DNA of 64,000 nucleotides from Vibrio anguillarum (GTDB lineage Bacteria > Pseudomonadota > Gammaproteobacteria > Enterobacterales > Vibrionaceae). The notes under the pieces are model-generated. The model ran no database searches. It was not told where the DNA came from and saw only the letters and a program-made list of their open reading frames with translations. The stretch covers positions 1-64,000 of the forward strand of contig NZ_JAHGUP010000017.1 in assembly GCF_001989995.2 (NCBI RefSeq), written 5' to 3'. Positions 48,508 through 58,210 of this stretch are shown piece after piece. The stretch's first letter is position 1. Each line of letters starts with the position of its first letter. Position numbers and translations under genes: made by a program.

Positions 48508-49277
48508 TTGCTTTGCTCCTCTACTAACTCAAGTGAAACAGGAACCGTCATTAAGTTCGGTGTGATTAAATTGTTGGCCATTTTGAAAGCGGTATCTAAA
48601 TCGGCATATAGCCCACTATCGACATCGGTCCATTGGTGCGAATGTTGGCTCCAGTTCCAATACTGTTTGCCATTTAAGCTACGAGCCACCAGCGATAAAC
48701 GGCCAACGTATAAAATGTCAGCTTCAATGGTTTTGTTTTCATTGAGCACCACTGCGCCTTGATAAACACCCAGTTTAGTGCCGTAGTCAATTTCGATTTG
48801 GTACGCTTCAAGAATACGGCGGTATTTTTCAGCATCGCTGACATCCGCTCGCACCATCATCGATTCCAGCTTTTCTAAACGCTCTAAACGCGTTTCGCGC
48901 TTTAATGGTTTGTCGTTTTCGATTAGGGTACGTAGCCCGTCGATCATCTGATACATCAAAGGAACGATGCCTTGGCGAGTCAGTTTTATCTCATCAATTT
49001 GTGACGATAGACTTTGCGCTTCCTGATTCTGGTTTTCCACCAGCGATGCCAAGTGATTACGATAAATAGTGAGATTTTTCACTTCTTCTTTTAACTGATC
49101 GATATCAGCTTGCATCAGCAACGCTGATTGAGAACTGTGATTGATGTTCTGTTGGCTGGCGACTGAAGCCGAATTGGTTTTATTTTGGATGGCATTCGCG
49201 TCACTGAGTGTAGAAGCATTTACTGCGAACAAACTGGTAGTCGCCACCAAGGACAAGCTGATTTTTAAAAGATTCAT
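48504..49277 (-). CDS. DUF3450 protein, first gene of the TonB2 operon
   Basis: A 257-residue exported protein with signal peptide (cleavage near AVNAS, about 20), a coiled coil at about 50-85, and a globular C-terminal half recognised as DUF3450. It always accompanies TtpC-type TonB systems in my knowledge, but its function is not known. It heads the six-gene operon and lies downstream of a Fur-box candidate. Confidence 0.88.
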   Translation of the reverse strand: MNLLKISLSLVATTSLFAVNASTLSDANAIQNKTNSASVASQQNINHSSQSALLMQADIDQLKEEVKNLTIYRNHLASLVENQNQEAQSLSSQIDEIKLTRQGIVPLMYQMIDGLRTLIENDKPLKRETRLERLEKLESMMVRADVSDAEKYRRILEAYQIEIDYGTKLGVYQGAVVLNENKTIEADILYVGRLSLVARSLNGKQYWNWSQHSHQWTDVDSGLYADLDTAFKMANNLITPNLMTVPVSLELVEEQSK

Positions 49278-49319
49278 AGACGTTATTCATTACCTTCAAC
49301 GAAGTGTTATCACCTTGTT

Positions 49320-49338
49320 GATAAAAGCTCTCATTATC
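49320..49338 (-). promoter_or_regulatory. Fur-box candidate of the TonB2 operon
   Basis: On the minus strand GATAATGAGAGCTTTTATC matches the 19-bp Fur consensus GATAATGATAATCATTATC at 14 positions. It lies 43 bases before the DUF3450 start. Iron repression of TonB2 operons is established in vibrios. Confidence 0.6.
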
Positions 49339-49432
49339 ATCAAGGATCGCATTCTAACGATTTTTTCCGGTGCAAACAACCACAGTATGCGGCGAACACT
49401 CTTTGCTGATGAGTTTTAAAGCCACCTACCCT

Positions 49433-50209
49433 TTATTTACCTTTGCTGACCCCAAATTGCCAAACAGACTTCATTAAACTTTTGACTTTTATTTTGACCA
49501 CTCGCCAATGTGTGATGGGTCGTATAGGTGCGGTATTTAGCAGGTGTTGGTAGGTTTTTTCGCTCAAACGCCCCTCTTTGCCGTGTGCAAGAAGCAGTGT
49601 TTCTGGGTTGAGCTTGAAGATCCGTTCAAGTGACTGGCGATATTGATTGGGATGGAAAATCGGAAAAGGGGCAATCAACTGCTTTTTCACTTCAACCATT
49701 AAATCGGCAACATACACAATGCCTTGTTGTGCATGGTAGACAGACAAATCTCTGTCGGTATGCCCTGGGGTTTCTAAGATTTGCCATTCGTTAAAATGAG
49801 GAATAGTGTCGCCATCGTTGAGCTTAATGTCAGGCTTTAAGACACGTGGATACCATAAATTCTGCCGCGGGCGGCCTAGACGATTCGCCATCCAACGCGC
49901 AAGCGCAAGATCGGCTAGATGCATACAAAATCCGTCCAAACCACAATACCAATCATGATCTTTATTGGCAGAGATAATTTTACAACCCGTTAATGCACGC
50001 AATTGATGAGCCGCCCCAGCGTGATCTGGATGCATGTGAGTTACCACAACGGTATGAAGATGAGAAAAAGGACGGTTCAGTTCATTCTCAATGAAGTGCT
50101 GCAACGTAGGAATGTCTGCTCGACTTGCACCGTCTAGCAGTAATAATCGTTCTGGATATTCAGCCAGATACATATTCTGAATATAGCCTTTGATCGTATG
50201 TAGCTTCAC
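49433..50209 (-). CDS. MBL-fold metallohydrolase
   Basis: A 258-residue protein with the metallo-beta-lactamase motif THMHPDHAGA near 56-65, further ligands in ETPGHTDRD and YVADLM, and a C-terminal LLAHGKEG. The start is taken as GTG 50209 with GGGAT just upstream, giving MKLHTIKGYIQNMYL; a longer frame would run into the divergent ugpQ gene. Substrate unknown. Confidence 0.85.
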   Translation of the reverse strand: MKLHTIKGYIQNMYLAEYPERLLLLDGASRADIPTLQHFIENELNRPFSHLHTVVVTHMHPDHAGAAHQLRALTGCKIISANKDHDWYCGLDGFCMHLADLALARWMANRLGRPRQNLWYPRVLKPDIKLNDGDTIPHFNEWQILETPGHTDRDLSVYHAQQGIVYVADLMVEVKKQLIAPFPIFHPNQYRQSLERIFKLNPETLLLAHGKEGRLSEKTYQHLLNTAPIRPITHWRVVKIKVKSLMKSVWQFGVSKGK

Positions 50210-50374
50210 CGTTATCCCTACTTGACAGATCAGACCTCCTGCCTGATGTTGGATAAGCATAGCATTAGCGAAAGTGATGTCCAAAGCGCGTCGTCTCTCA
50301 TTTCCATCAATTTGAAGACAAAATAGAAGGCGCGCGCTATGCTGAGCCGGTTTTAATTGTGTGGAGATAACGCT

Positions 50375-51082
50375 ATGAAGCCTATGATTATTGGCCACCG
50401 CGGAGTGGCCGGCCATTACCCTGAAAATACGCAAGTGAGTGTGCAAGCCGCTATTGATTTAGGCCTAAAGTGGGTTGAAGTGGATGTGCAACCGACTCAA
50501 GATCACATATTGGTTGTTTGCCACGATCACACCATTAATCGTTGCAGTAATGGTAAAGGGCGCATTGATTCTTACACGCTTGAGCAATTACAACAGTTCG
50601 ATTTTGGCGGTTGGTTTGATCCTCAATTTGCAGGCGAACCCATCATGACATTAGAGACGTTGCTGACACTCGCAAAGCAGCACAGCCTTGGTTTAAACAT
50701 TGAAGTCAAAGTGGATAAACACGATGTTGCTCAAGTCGCTGCTCAGCTTAAAGCGCAACTGGATCAATGTGGATTACCAAATGAACAGATTGTTCTCTCC
50801 AGTTTTAGCCACGCTATCATGCGCGAGCTTTATCAGCATTGTCCGGGTTATAAATTGGCGGTTTTGAGCGAGCGATTAACGCGTAAAGATAAGCAAGTGT
50901 TAGCCGAAATTGACGCCTTTGGCTGTAACCTTAACTATCAATGGATCAGTGCAAAGCACATTGCCGAGTTACATCAAGCGGGTTACCAAATTTGGTGCTA
51001 CACGGTGAATAATCCGAAAAAATTCAAACATCTCAACTCAGTTGACGCCATTTTTAGTGACGATCCACAGTGCTTTTTGTAA
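50375..51082 (+). CDS. ugpQ: Glycerophosphodiester phosphodiesterase
   Basis: Splits glycerophosphodiesters into glycerol-3-phosphate and an alcohol. The 235-residue protein is a compact TIM-barrel form with IGHRGVAGHYPENT at 5-18, EVDVQPTQD and VCHDHTINR, the metal and catalytic residues of the family. No signal peptide, so it is cytoplasmic like UgpQ. GGAG lies 8 bases before the ATG. Divergent from the MBL-fold gene. Confidence 0.92.
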   Translation: MKPMIIGHRGVAGHYPENTQVSVQAAIDLGLKWVEVDVQPTQDHILVVCHDHTINRCSNGKGRIDSYTLEQLQQFDFGGWFDPQFAGEPIMTLETLLTLAKQHSLGLNIEVKVDKHDVAQVAAQLKAQLDQCGLPNEQIVLSSFSHAIMRELYQHCPGYKLAVLSERLTRKDKQVLAEIDAFGCNLNYQWISAKHIAELHQAGYQIWCYTVNNPKKFKHLNSVDAIFSDDPQCFL

Positions 51083-51120
51083 GCCTGCAAGCGTTTAGCT
51101 GACTGGTAGAATCTCTTTAT

Positions 51121-51135
51121 TGAGAATGATTCTTC
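51121..51135. promoter_or_regulatory. Fur-like site upstream of the CPBP gene
   Basis: TGAGAATGATTCTTC contains the palindrome AGAAT-G-ATTCT and matches the 7-1-7 Fur motif TGATAAT-N-ATTATCA at 10 of 14 positions. It is about 65 bases before the CPBP gene. Confidence 0.35.
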
Positions 51136-51200
51136 ATAATGCGCCACTCTTCCACTCTGTCATCACTCAATAATATGGATGATTTCCTAAGGTACTCTCT

Positions 51201-52034
51201 ATGATACTTGACTCATCATTATGGATTTGGATCCCGCTGCTTTTTGCCGTTATCTTCAGTTTTCAAAAGCAGTTACGTCCAGCATTCACCTTGCTAGCAC
51301 TGTCGTTAGTGGGCGGATGGTTCACAGACCGATTATCGGTAATGGCCCTGCTGTATGTCGCCATTGGATTATGTGGTGCTTATTACATCCCACAACTGAA
51401 AGGCCGCTGGAAATGGTTTGCTCATGGTGCGTTGCTATTATGGGCAATTGCACTGCTGCTGCATGCTATTCCTGGTTTTAATAACCCTAAAGTGCTGGAT
51501 AATGTGGTTGCTGGTGCCAATAGTTCCCCCTTTCGTCTCTACTTGAACCTAGATAAACCTATGGTATTTTTTGCTTTGCTACTCGCTTGGCCGCCACTCC
51601 TTGGCAACCATCAAACCATTTGTTGGGCCGCGATCGGTAAAGTGTCGATTCCTCTTTTTGCTTTGCTTTTTGTCGCATGGGCGCTTGGGGCGATTAAGCC
51701 CGAGTTATCTTTACCGACTTGGTGGTGGCTCTTTGCTCTCAATAATTTGCTTTTAACCTGTGTGGTGGAAGAAGCATTTTTCCGGGGCTATTTACAAAAA
51801 GCCGTTAGTGAAAAATTCGGTCTATGGCTCGGTATTGCGCTCGCTAGTACCCTATTTGGTCTTGCGCATTTTTCTGGCGGCGTGACTTTGGTACTATTTG
51901 CCACATTAGCTGGTATTGGCTACGGCGCGATCTATCATCTAAGCGGGCGTTTATGGACGGCTGTACTCTTCCACTTTCTCTTTAATTTTTCCCACCTTAT
52001 TTTCTTCACTTATCCAGTATGGGTACAGCGTTAA
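51201..52034 (+). CDS. CPBP family intramembrane glutamic endopeptidase
   Basis: A 277-residue protein with about eight membrane segments. The CPBP (Abi/CAAX-protease) motifs are present: EEAFFRGYLQ near 189-198, FGLAHFSGG near 218-226 and HFLFNFSH near 258-265. Such proteases cleave within the membrane; the bacterial substrate is usually unknown. Single gene with a strong terminator; a Fur-like site stands upstream. Confidence 0.88.
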   Translation: MILDSSLWIWIPLLFAVIFSFQKQLRPAFTLLALSLVGGWFTDRLSVMALLYVAIGLCGAYYIPQLKGRWKWFAHGALLLWAIALLLHAIPGFNNPKVLDNVVAGANSSPFRLYLNLDKPMVFFALLLAWPPLLGNHQTICWAAIGKVSIPLFALLFVAWALGAIKPELSLPTWWWLFALNNLLLTCVVEEAFFRGYLQKAVSEKFGLWLGIALASTLFGLAHFSGGVTLVLFATLAGIGYGAIYHLSGRLWTAVLFHFLFNFSHLIFFTYPVWVQR

Positions 52035-52041
52035 AACCTTT

Positions 52042-52077
52042 AAGCCAGCTGAAGTTTTCGCTGGCTTTTTTCTTTTT
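52042..52077 (+). terminator. Terminator of the CPBP gene
   Basis: AAGCCAGC (52042-52049) pairs perfectly with GCTGGCTT (52060-52067), followed by a long T-rich run. Confidence 0.9.
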
Positions 52078-52184
52078 TTCAGTCGATGAAATACCTTATT
52101 GATAGTTTAGTGACAACCGTTATGAACAACTGAGTATAAAACGAATTGTTCTCATTATTCCTATTTTTGGCCTAGGGTTTATGG

Positions 52185-52199
52185 TCAACATCATGTTGA
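52185..52199. promoter_or_regulatory. 15-bp palindrome upstream of the M28 aminopeptidase gene
   Basis: TCAACATCATGTTGA is a perfect 7-1-7 inverted repeat ending 24 bases before the start codon, overlapping the expected promoter or leader. No matching known operator comes to mind. Confidence 0.4.
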
Positions 52200-52205
52200 T
52201 AATAA

Positions 52206-53735
<1,530 letters not shown>

Positions 53736-53749
53736 ACAGCGCAAAGAAA

Positions 53750-53769
53750 AGCCAGCCGCAAGGCTGGCT
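53750..53769 (-). terminator. Terminator of the tyrosine-degradation operon
   Basis: AGCCAGCC (53750-53757) pairs perfectly with GGCTGGCT (53762-53769); on the minus strand it is followed by TTTTCTTT. It lies just after the maiA stop and may also serve the convergent peptidase gene. Confidence 0.85.
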
Positions 53770-53775
53770 AATCGA

Positions 53776-54426
53776 TTAACTCTCAGCATCGGGCTGGTTT
53801 TCTGGTGCGGCGGCAATAAACGCAGGATGAGCACGAAGCTCAGCAATGATTCGTTTGATGATCGGAAACTGCGCCATATCAAGATTAAAGCGCTCCGCGT
53901 TATACACTTGTGGTACTAAACAAACATCCACTAAGCTCAGTTGATCACCAACACAGTACTCCCCTGATACTGTCGCCAATTTCTTTTCCAAAGCATGAAA
54001 ACCGATAGCTATCCAATGCCGATACCAGTCTCCTTTTTGACTTTCATCCACGGCCAGTTCACGCGTTAAATATTGTAAAACTCGTAGATTGTTCAGTGGA
54101 TGAATATCAATAGCAATGTCTTGCGCCAGTGCTTTAACCTGATATTTCTCTTTACCTGATAGCGGAACCAAACGTACTTGGGGATATTGGTCATCCAAAT
54201 ATTCGATGATGGTTAACGACTGAGTAATGCAATACCCGTTATCTTCCAGTACCGGAATTAACTCACTCGGGTTGAGAGCGCTAAACTCGGCTGAATGTTG
54301 CACTCCGCCCTCCTTAACTAAATGGATAGCAATCGACTGGTAATCGAGCGCCTTGAGGTGAAGTGCGATGCGTACTCGGTAAGCGGCTGAAGAGCGCCAA
54401 TACCCATATAACTTGAGGCCACTCAT
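53776..54426 (-). CDS. maiA: Maleylacetoacetate isomerase
   Basis: A zeta-class glutathione transferase that turns maleylacetoacetate into fumarylacetoacetate. The 216-residue protein has the family signature SSAAYRVRIALHLK near 12-25, with SSxxYR contacting glutathione, and NPSELIPVLED. It overlaps fahA by 4 bases and ends the operon. Confidence 0.94.
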   Translation of the reverse strand: MSGLKLYGYWRSSAAYRVRIALHLKALDYQSIAIHLVKEGGVQHSAEFSALNPSELIPVLEDNGYCITQSLTIIEYLDDQYPQVRLVPLSGKEKYQVKALAQDIAIDIHPLNNLRVLQYLTRELAVDESQKGDWYRHWIAIGFHALEKKLATVSGEYCVGDQLSLVDVCLVPQVYNAERFNLDMAQFPIIKRIIAELRAHPAFIAAAPENQPDAES

Positions 54427-55436
54427 GACCCTTTCACCACGCGTTGATCGATTAAACCAAACAAGCTGTTCCCTTTATCATCACGCATTTCTAACGTTAT
54501 CCTGTCACCAAACTTCATAAATTCGGTGCTTGGTTTACCGTCCCGAATGGTTTCAATCATCCGCACTTCTGCAATGCATGAATAACCGACACCTCCTTCA
54601 GCAATCGCACTGCCAAAATCGGTTCCCTGTTTATTAGAAACCGTGCCAGAGCCAATAATAGTGCCCGCGCACAAGGGGCGCGTTTTTGTTGCGTGAGCAA
54701 TTAACTGTGGGAATTCAAACGTCATGTCCACGCCAGCATTGGGGCAACCAAATGGTTTATTGTTATAGGTTGATAGCAATGGCAGGTTGAGTTTTCCGCC
54801 GTCCCAATGGCAGCCTAGTTCATCGGGTGTCACAGCGACAGGAGAGAATGCTGAAGACGGTTTGGATTGAAAAAAACCAAATCCTTTAGCAAGCTCTTGA
54901 GGGATCAAACCACGCAGCGATACATCATTTACCAACATCACCAATCGAATCGCTTGCGCCGCTTCACTTGGGGTTGCACCCATTCTGACATCATCGGTGA
55001 TCACAGCCACTTCGGCTTCAAAATCAATTCCCCATGCTTCATCTTGCATTTGAATATCATCACGCGGTCCAAGAAAAGCATCCGAACCACCTTGATACAT
55101 TAACGGATCACTCCAGAAGCTTTCAGGGATCTCCGCACCTCGTGCTTTTCGTACTAACTCGACATGGTTAACGTAAGCAGAACCGTCGGCCCATTGATAC
55201 GCTCTAGGCAGCGGCGAATGACACAAGGTTTGATCAAACAGCATCTCTTGCAGCAATTCGCCTTCATTCAGCGCCGTGTAAATTTTGCTGAGCATCGGTG
55301 CGGTTTCCTGCCAACGGTCTAAGGCTTGCTGTAAATGCTCGGCAATCTCAGGCACAGCAACGCATTTTGATAAGTCATGGCTGACCACGACCAATAAACC
55401 ATCTCTTGTGCCGTTTTTTAGCGTAGCTAACTTCAT
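54423..55436 (-). CDS. fahA: Fumarylacetoacetase
   Basis: Final enzyme of the tyrosine pathway, splitting fumarylacetoacetate into fumarate and acetoacetate. The 337-residue FAH-family protein shows the metal-binding region DFEAEVAVITDD near 134-145, LVNDVSLRGLIPQELAKGFGFFQSKP, and SGTVSNKQGTDFGSAIAEGG. It sits between hmgA (18 bases) and maiA (overlap). Confidence 0.94.
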   Translation of the reverse strand: MKLATLKNGTRDGLLVVVSHDLSKCVAVPEIAEHLQQALDRWQETAPMLSKIYTALNEGELLQEMLFDQTLCHSPLPRAYQWADGSAYVNHVELVRKARGAEIPESFWSDPLMYQGGSDAFLGPRDDIQMQDEAWGIDFEAEVAVITDDVRMGATPSEAAQAIRLVMLVNDVSLRGLIPQELAKGFGFFQSKPSSAFSPVAVTPDELGCHWDGGKLNLPLLSTYNNKPFGCPNAGVDMTFEFPQLIAHATKTRPLCAGTIIGSGTVSNKQGTDFGSAIAEGGVGYSCIAEVRMIETIRDGKPSTEFMKFGDRITLEMRDDKGNSLFGLIDQRVVKGS

Positions 55437-55454
55437 GATGTCACTTCCTTATTC

Positions 55455-56585
55455 TTATTCGCTCTTCCAACTGTAGACGTACTGTTGATTTTCAACCTGC
55501 TGCGCCGCCTCACTAAAGTGTAATGCATGCCGCGTATCAATCATCACTGCCACTTCATCGGTAAATTTTTTCTTATACTCTTGCCCAGCTTGGAACGCTT
55601 TCGGATGTGGGCCATGGGTAAACCCGGCAGGATGAAAAGTGACCATGCCAGCTTCAATATTATCGCGGCTAAAGAAATCACCCGCATGGTAGAAGAGCAC
55701 TTCATCGTAATCATCATTGTTATGATAAAACGGAACCTTTAAAGCGCCGGGGTCACTCTCAATCGGCCGAGGCACAAAGGTGCAGACCACAAAACCTTGG
55801 CCAACAAACGTTGTGTGAGCGGAGGGCGGCAAATGATAGCGATGCGACATCAACGGCCGAATGTCTCGCCAGTTGAGTTTCACCACAGAAAGATCACCGT
55901 GCCAACCTACTGCATCCAATGGGTTAAATGGATAAGTAATGACGCTGATTTTCTCATGACGTTTTAAATGAACTTGGGTGGTCTTTTCTGAATACTGCGC
56001 TTTAAACTCTGGATTAATCGACGGGACTTGCAAAACCGCAGGATCGAATATGGCGTGGTTCCCTACTAGCCCTTTTTCTGGCAAAGCATACGCCGCATCC
56101 GTATTCTCTATCATTAGAATGAACATCGGCTCACTTGGCTCCAGCCGCCAATTGGTTGAGCGCGGGATCAACACATAATCCCCTTGTGAAACGCTCAAGT
56201 GTCCGTAATCGCAATAAAAATCAGCGCTTCCTTGATGAATAAAAAGTAACTCATCACCATCGGCGTTACGCACTAAATGATCCATCGCTTGAGCCAGCTT
56301 CCATACTCGTACTTTACATTGTGCATTATGCAATAGGTGCGGCACGCTCCACGGTGAACTTTGTTTGGCTTGCTCGATCAAATTAAAATTAAAGGCTCTC
56401 GGCCTTAACTCACCTTGCCATTCACTCCACCCAGTCGGTGCATGTTGGTGATGGAAATGGGCCGCAGGGCCAAAAAAGCCACTGCGTCCTGCTTCTCTTT
56501 CATAGATGGCCTGTTGCGGGAAGTCGGCATGAGCTTGGTTTGAACATACCCCTTCTCGATGAGGAAATGTGATCCATTTATGCAT
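55455..56585 (-). CDS. hmgA: Homogentisate 1,2-dioxygenase
   Basis: Opens the ring of homogentisate to maleylacetoacetate; loss leads to brown pyomelanin pigment in vibrios. The 376-residue cupin-type protein starts at ATG 56585 (MHKWITFPHREGVCSNQAHA) with AGGAG 9 bases upstream, overlapping the hppD end by 8 bases. Iron ligand region includes DDYDEVLFYHAGDF and FHPAGFTHGPHP. This is the short bacterial type. All expected motifs are intact. Confidence 0.93.
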   Translation of the reverse strand: MHKWITFPHREGVCSNQAHADFPQQAIYEREAGRSGFFGPAAHFHHQHAPTGWSEWQGELRPRAFNFNLIEQAKQSSPWSVPHLLHNAQCKVRVWKLAQAMDHLVRNADGDELLFIHQGSADFYCDYGHLSVSQGDYVLIPRSTNWRLEPSEPMFILMIENTDAAYALPEKGLVGNHAIFDPAVLQVPSINPEFKAQYSEKTTQVHLKRHEKISVITYPFNPLDAVGWHGDLSVVKLNWRDIRPLMSHRYHLPPSAHTTFVGQGFVVCTFVPRPIESDPGALKVPFYHNNDDYDEVLFYHAGDFFSRDNIEAGMVTFHPAGFTHGPHPKAFQAGQEYKKKFTDEVAVMIDTRHALHFSEAAQQVENQQYVYSWKSE

Positions 56586-57651
56586 CGCTGAGTACTCCTC
56601 GTCGAATTTGATCTTCTTCAATCGACTCAAATAACGCTTTGAAATTACCTTCCCCGAACCCTTCATTGCCTTTGCGTTGAATGATCTCAAAAAAGACTGG
56701 GCCAATGACGGTTTGAGTAAATATTTGCAGCAAAATTCCATCTTTCATCGGTGCACCATCAATCAGGATCCGCAGCGCTTTTAACTGATCAACATCTTCT
56801 TGATGCCCTTCAACTCGATCACTGACTTTTTCGTAGTAAGTATCCGGTGTCGGCATGAAATCCATCCCTCGCTCGCGCAGAGTACGTACCGTCTGGTAGA
56901 TATCATCAGTGGATAAAGCGATGTGTTGGATCCCCTCACCATTGTATTCACGAATAAACTCTTCTATTTGTGATTTATCGTCAGACGATTCATTGATTGG
57001 GATGCGAATTTTGCCGCAAGGCGCTGTCATTGCGCGGCTAACTAACCCAGTTAGCTTCCCTTCAATATCAAAATAGCGAATTTCACGGAAGTTACCAATC
57101 CGCTCATAAAAGCCAGACCAAATGTCCATGTGGCCTTGTTTGACGTTATGCGTTAAGTGGTCAATTTCGAACAAGCCAACATTGGCGTCGGTCATTCGTT
57201 GATTAGCATCGGCATAGAACTTGAAATCCACATCATAAATGCTCTGGCTACCATAACGATCGACAAAATAAAGCAAGCTATCGCCAATTCCATAAATCGC
57301 AGGAATGCTCAGTTCCATTGGGCCAATTTGTGTTTTGTATTCTCGCCCGCCATTTGCCTGCACATGCTGCATGGCGACAGATGCATCATGAACGCGAAAC
57401 GCCATCCCACACACTGAAGGTCCATGCACTTTGGCAAACGCTGCAGCTTGGCTATGGGGTTGAGAGTTAACGATAAAATTGATATCCCCTTGACGATATA
57501 ACCACGCCTCTTTTGAGCGGTGCTTGGCTATCTCAGCAAAGCCAAGAGAAGTAAACAGCTCTTTTAACTGCGCGATTCCAGCGGGATCAGCCGCGGTGTA
57601 CTCCACAAATTCAAAACCGTCTGTTCCCAATGGGTTAAATGTTGAGGTCAT
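56578..57651 (-). CDS. hppD: 4-hydroxyphenylpyruvate dioxygenase
   Basis: Converts 4-hydroxyphenylpyruvate to homogentisate. The 357-residue protein has two vicinal-oxygen-chelate domains. Iron ligands are His near 165 (IDHLTHNV), His near 242 (IQHIALS) and Glu near 321 (FFEIIQRKG); the C-terminal GFGEGNFKALFESIE is the gate helix of the family. The ATG at 57651 has GGAG 6 bases upstream. First gene of the operon, behind a TyrR-like box. Confidence 0.95.
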   Translation of the reverse strand: MTSTFNPLGTDGFEFVEYTAADPAGIAQLKELFTSLGFAEIAKHRSKEAWLYRQGDINFIVNSQPHSQAAAFAKVHGPSVCGMAFRVHDASVAMQHVQANGGREYKTQIGPMELSIPAIYGIGDSLLYFVDRYGSQSIYDVDFKFYADANQRMTDANVGLFEIDHLTHNVKQGHMDIWSGFYERIGNFREIRYFDIEGKLTGLVSRAMTAPCGKIRIPINESSDDKSQIEEFIREYNGEGIQHIALSTDDIYQTVRTLRERGMDFMPTPDTYYEKVSDRVEGHQEDVDQLKALRILIDGAPMKDGILLQIFTQTVIGPVFFEIIQRKGNEGFGEGNFKALFESIEEDQIRRGVLSDA

Positions 57652-58210
57652 CTCGCGCTCCTTTTTTGTTAACGTTTGTGTTGAGTATTGCGAACATGGC
57701 GTAATTTTCAGCAAAAATGAACCCTATAACGAAAAACGGTTTAGCAGAGAACAAACAGTGTTAATGTAATAAAAATGTTACACAAATCTATTAATGAGCA
57801 GTAGGATAGCAAATTAGCGAATTTTACAGAGATAAATTGTTTTTATTTGACTGAATATTAATAACTTTTTCTTAATTGACCACGTTAATCACAAGTCAAT
57901 CATAACCAGTTGCTCAGTAAGATAAATAGCACGGCGTAACATTTTAGCTACATTTATTAAAAGCCGACGCTACCTCTGGCAAAAAACACACAATCGGGCG
58001 AGGTGTTAGGCGCACATGATTTTTATATGTCGAGCTACACGAACAAAACATTAGGCCAACACAGGTGAATCATTAAGTTTAAAACAATAGTCATTAGCTA
58101 TATATAAGCGAAAAATTCGGTTGTTTTGTCGTGCTTCTTTGATTTATCGCAGAACATCGCGTCATCCACACGCGATATGGTATGGCTTCTGTTTCCTACG
58201 AGATAACAAA
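57652..58210. other. Long divergent regulatory region between hppD and the PepT-like gene
   Basis: A 559-base AT-rich gap. It carries the TyrR-like box near the hppD side. Further right there is only a short CGCG...CGCG inverted repeat near 58158-58175 and a TATATA stretch near 58100. No gene, RNA or further operator was recognised, so much of it is unexplained. Confidence 0.5.
57765..57782. promoter_or_regulatory. TyrR-like box upstream of hppD
   Basis: TGTAATAAAAATGTTACA matches the strong TyrR box TGTAAA-N6-TTTACA at 10 of 12 defined positions with exact spacing. It lies 114 bases upstream of the hppD start. TyrR/PhhR-type regulators control aromatic catabolism in related bacteria. Confidence 0.7.

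Noticed and set aside
50210..50446. N-terminal extension of the MBL-fold hydrolase
   Set aside because: The extra 79 residues would overlap the divergent ugpQ start and lack family sequence; a GTG with a ribosome binding site lies at 50209.
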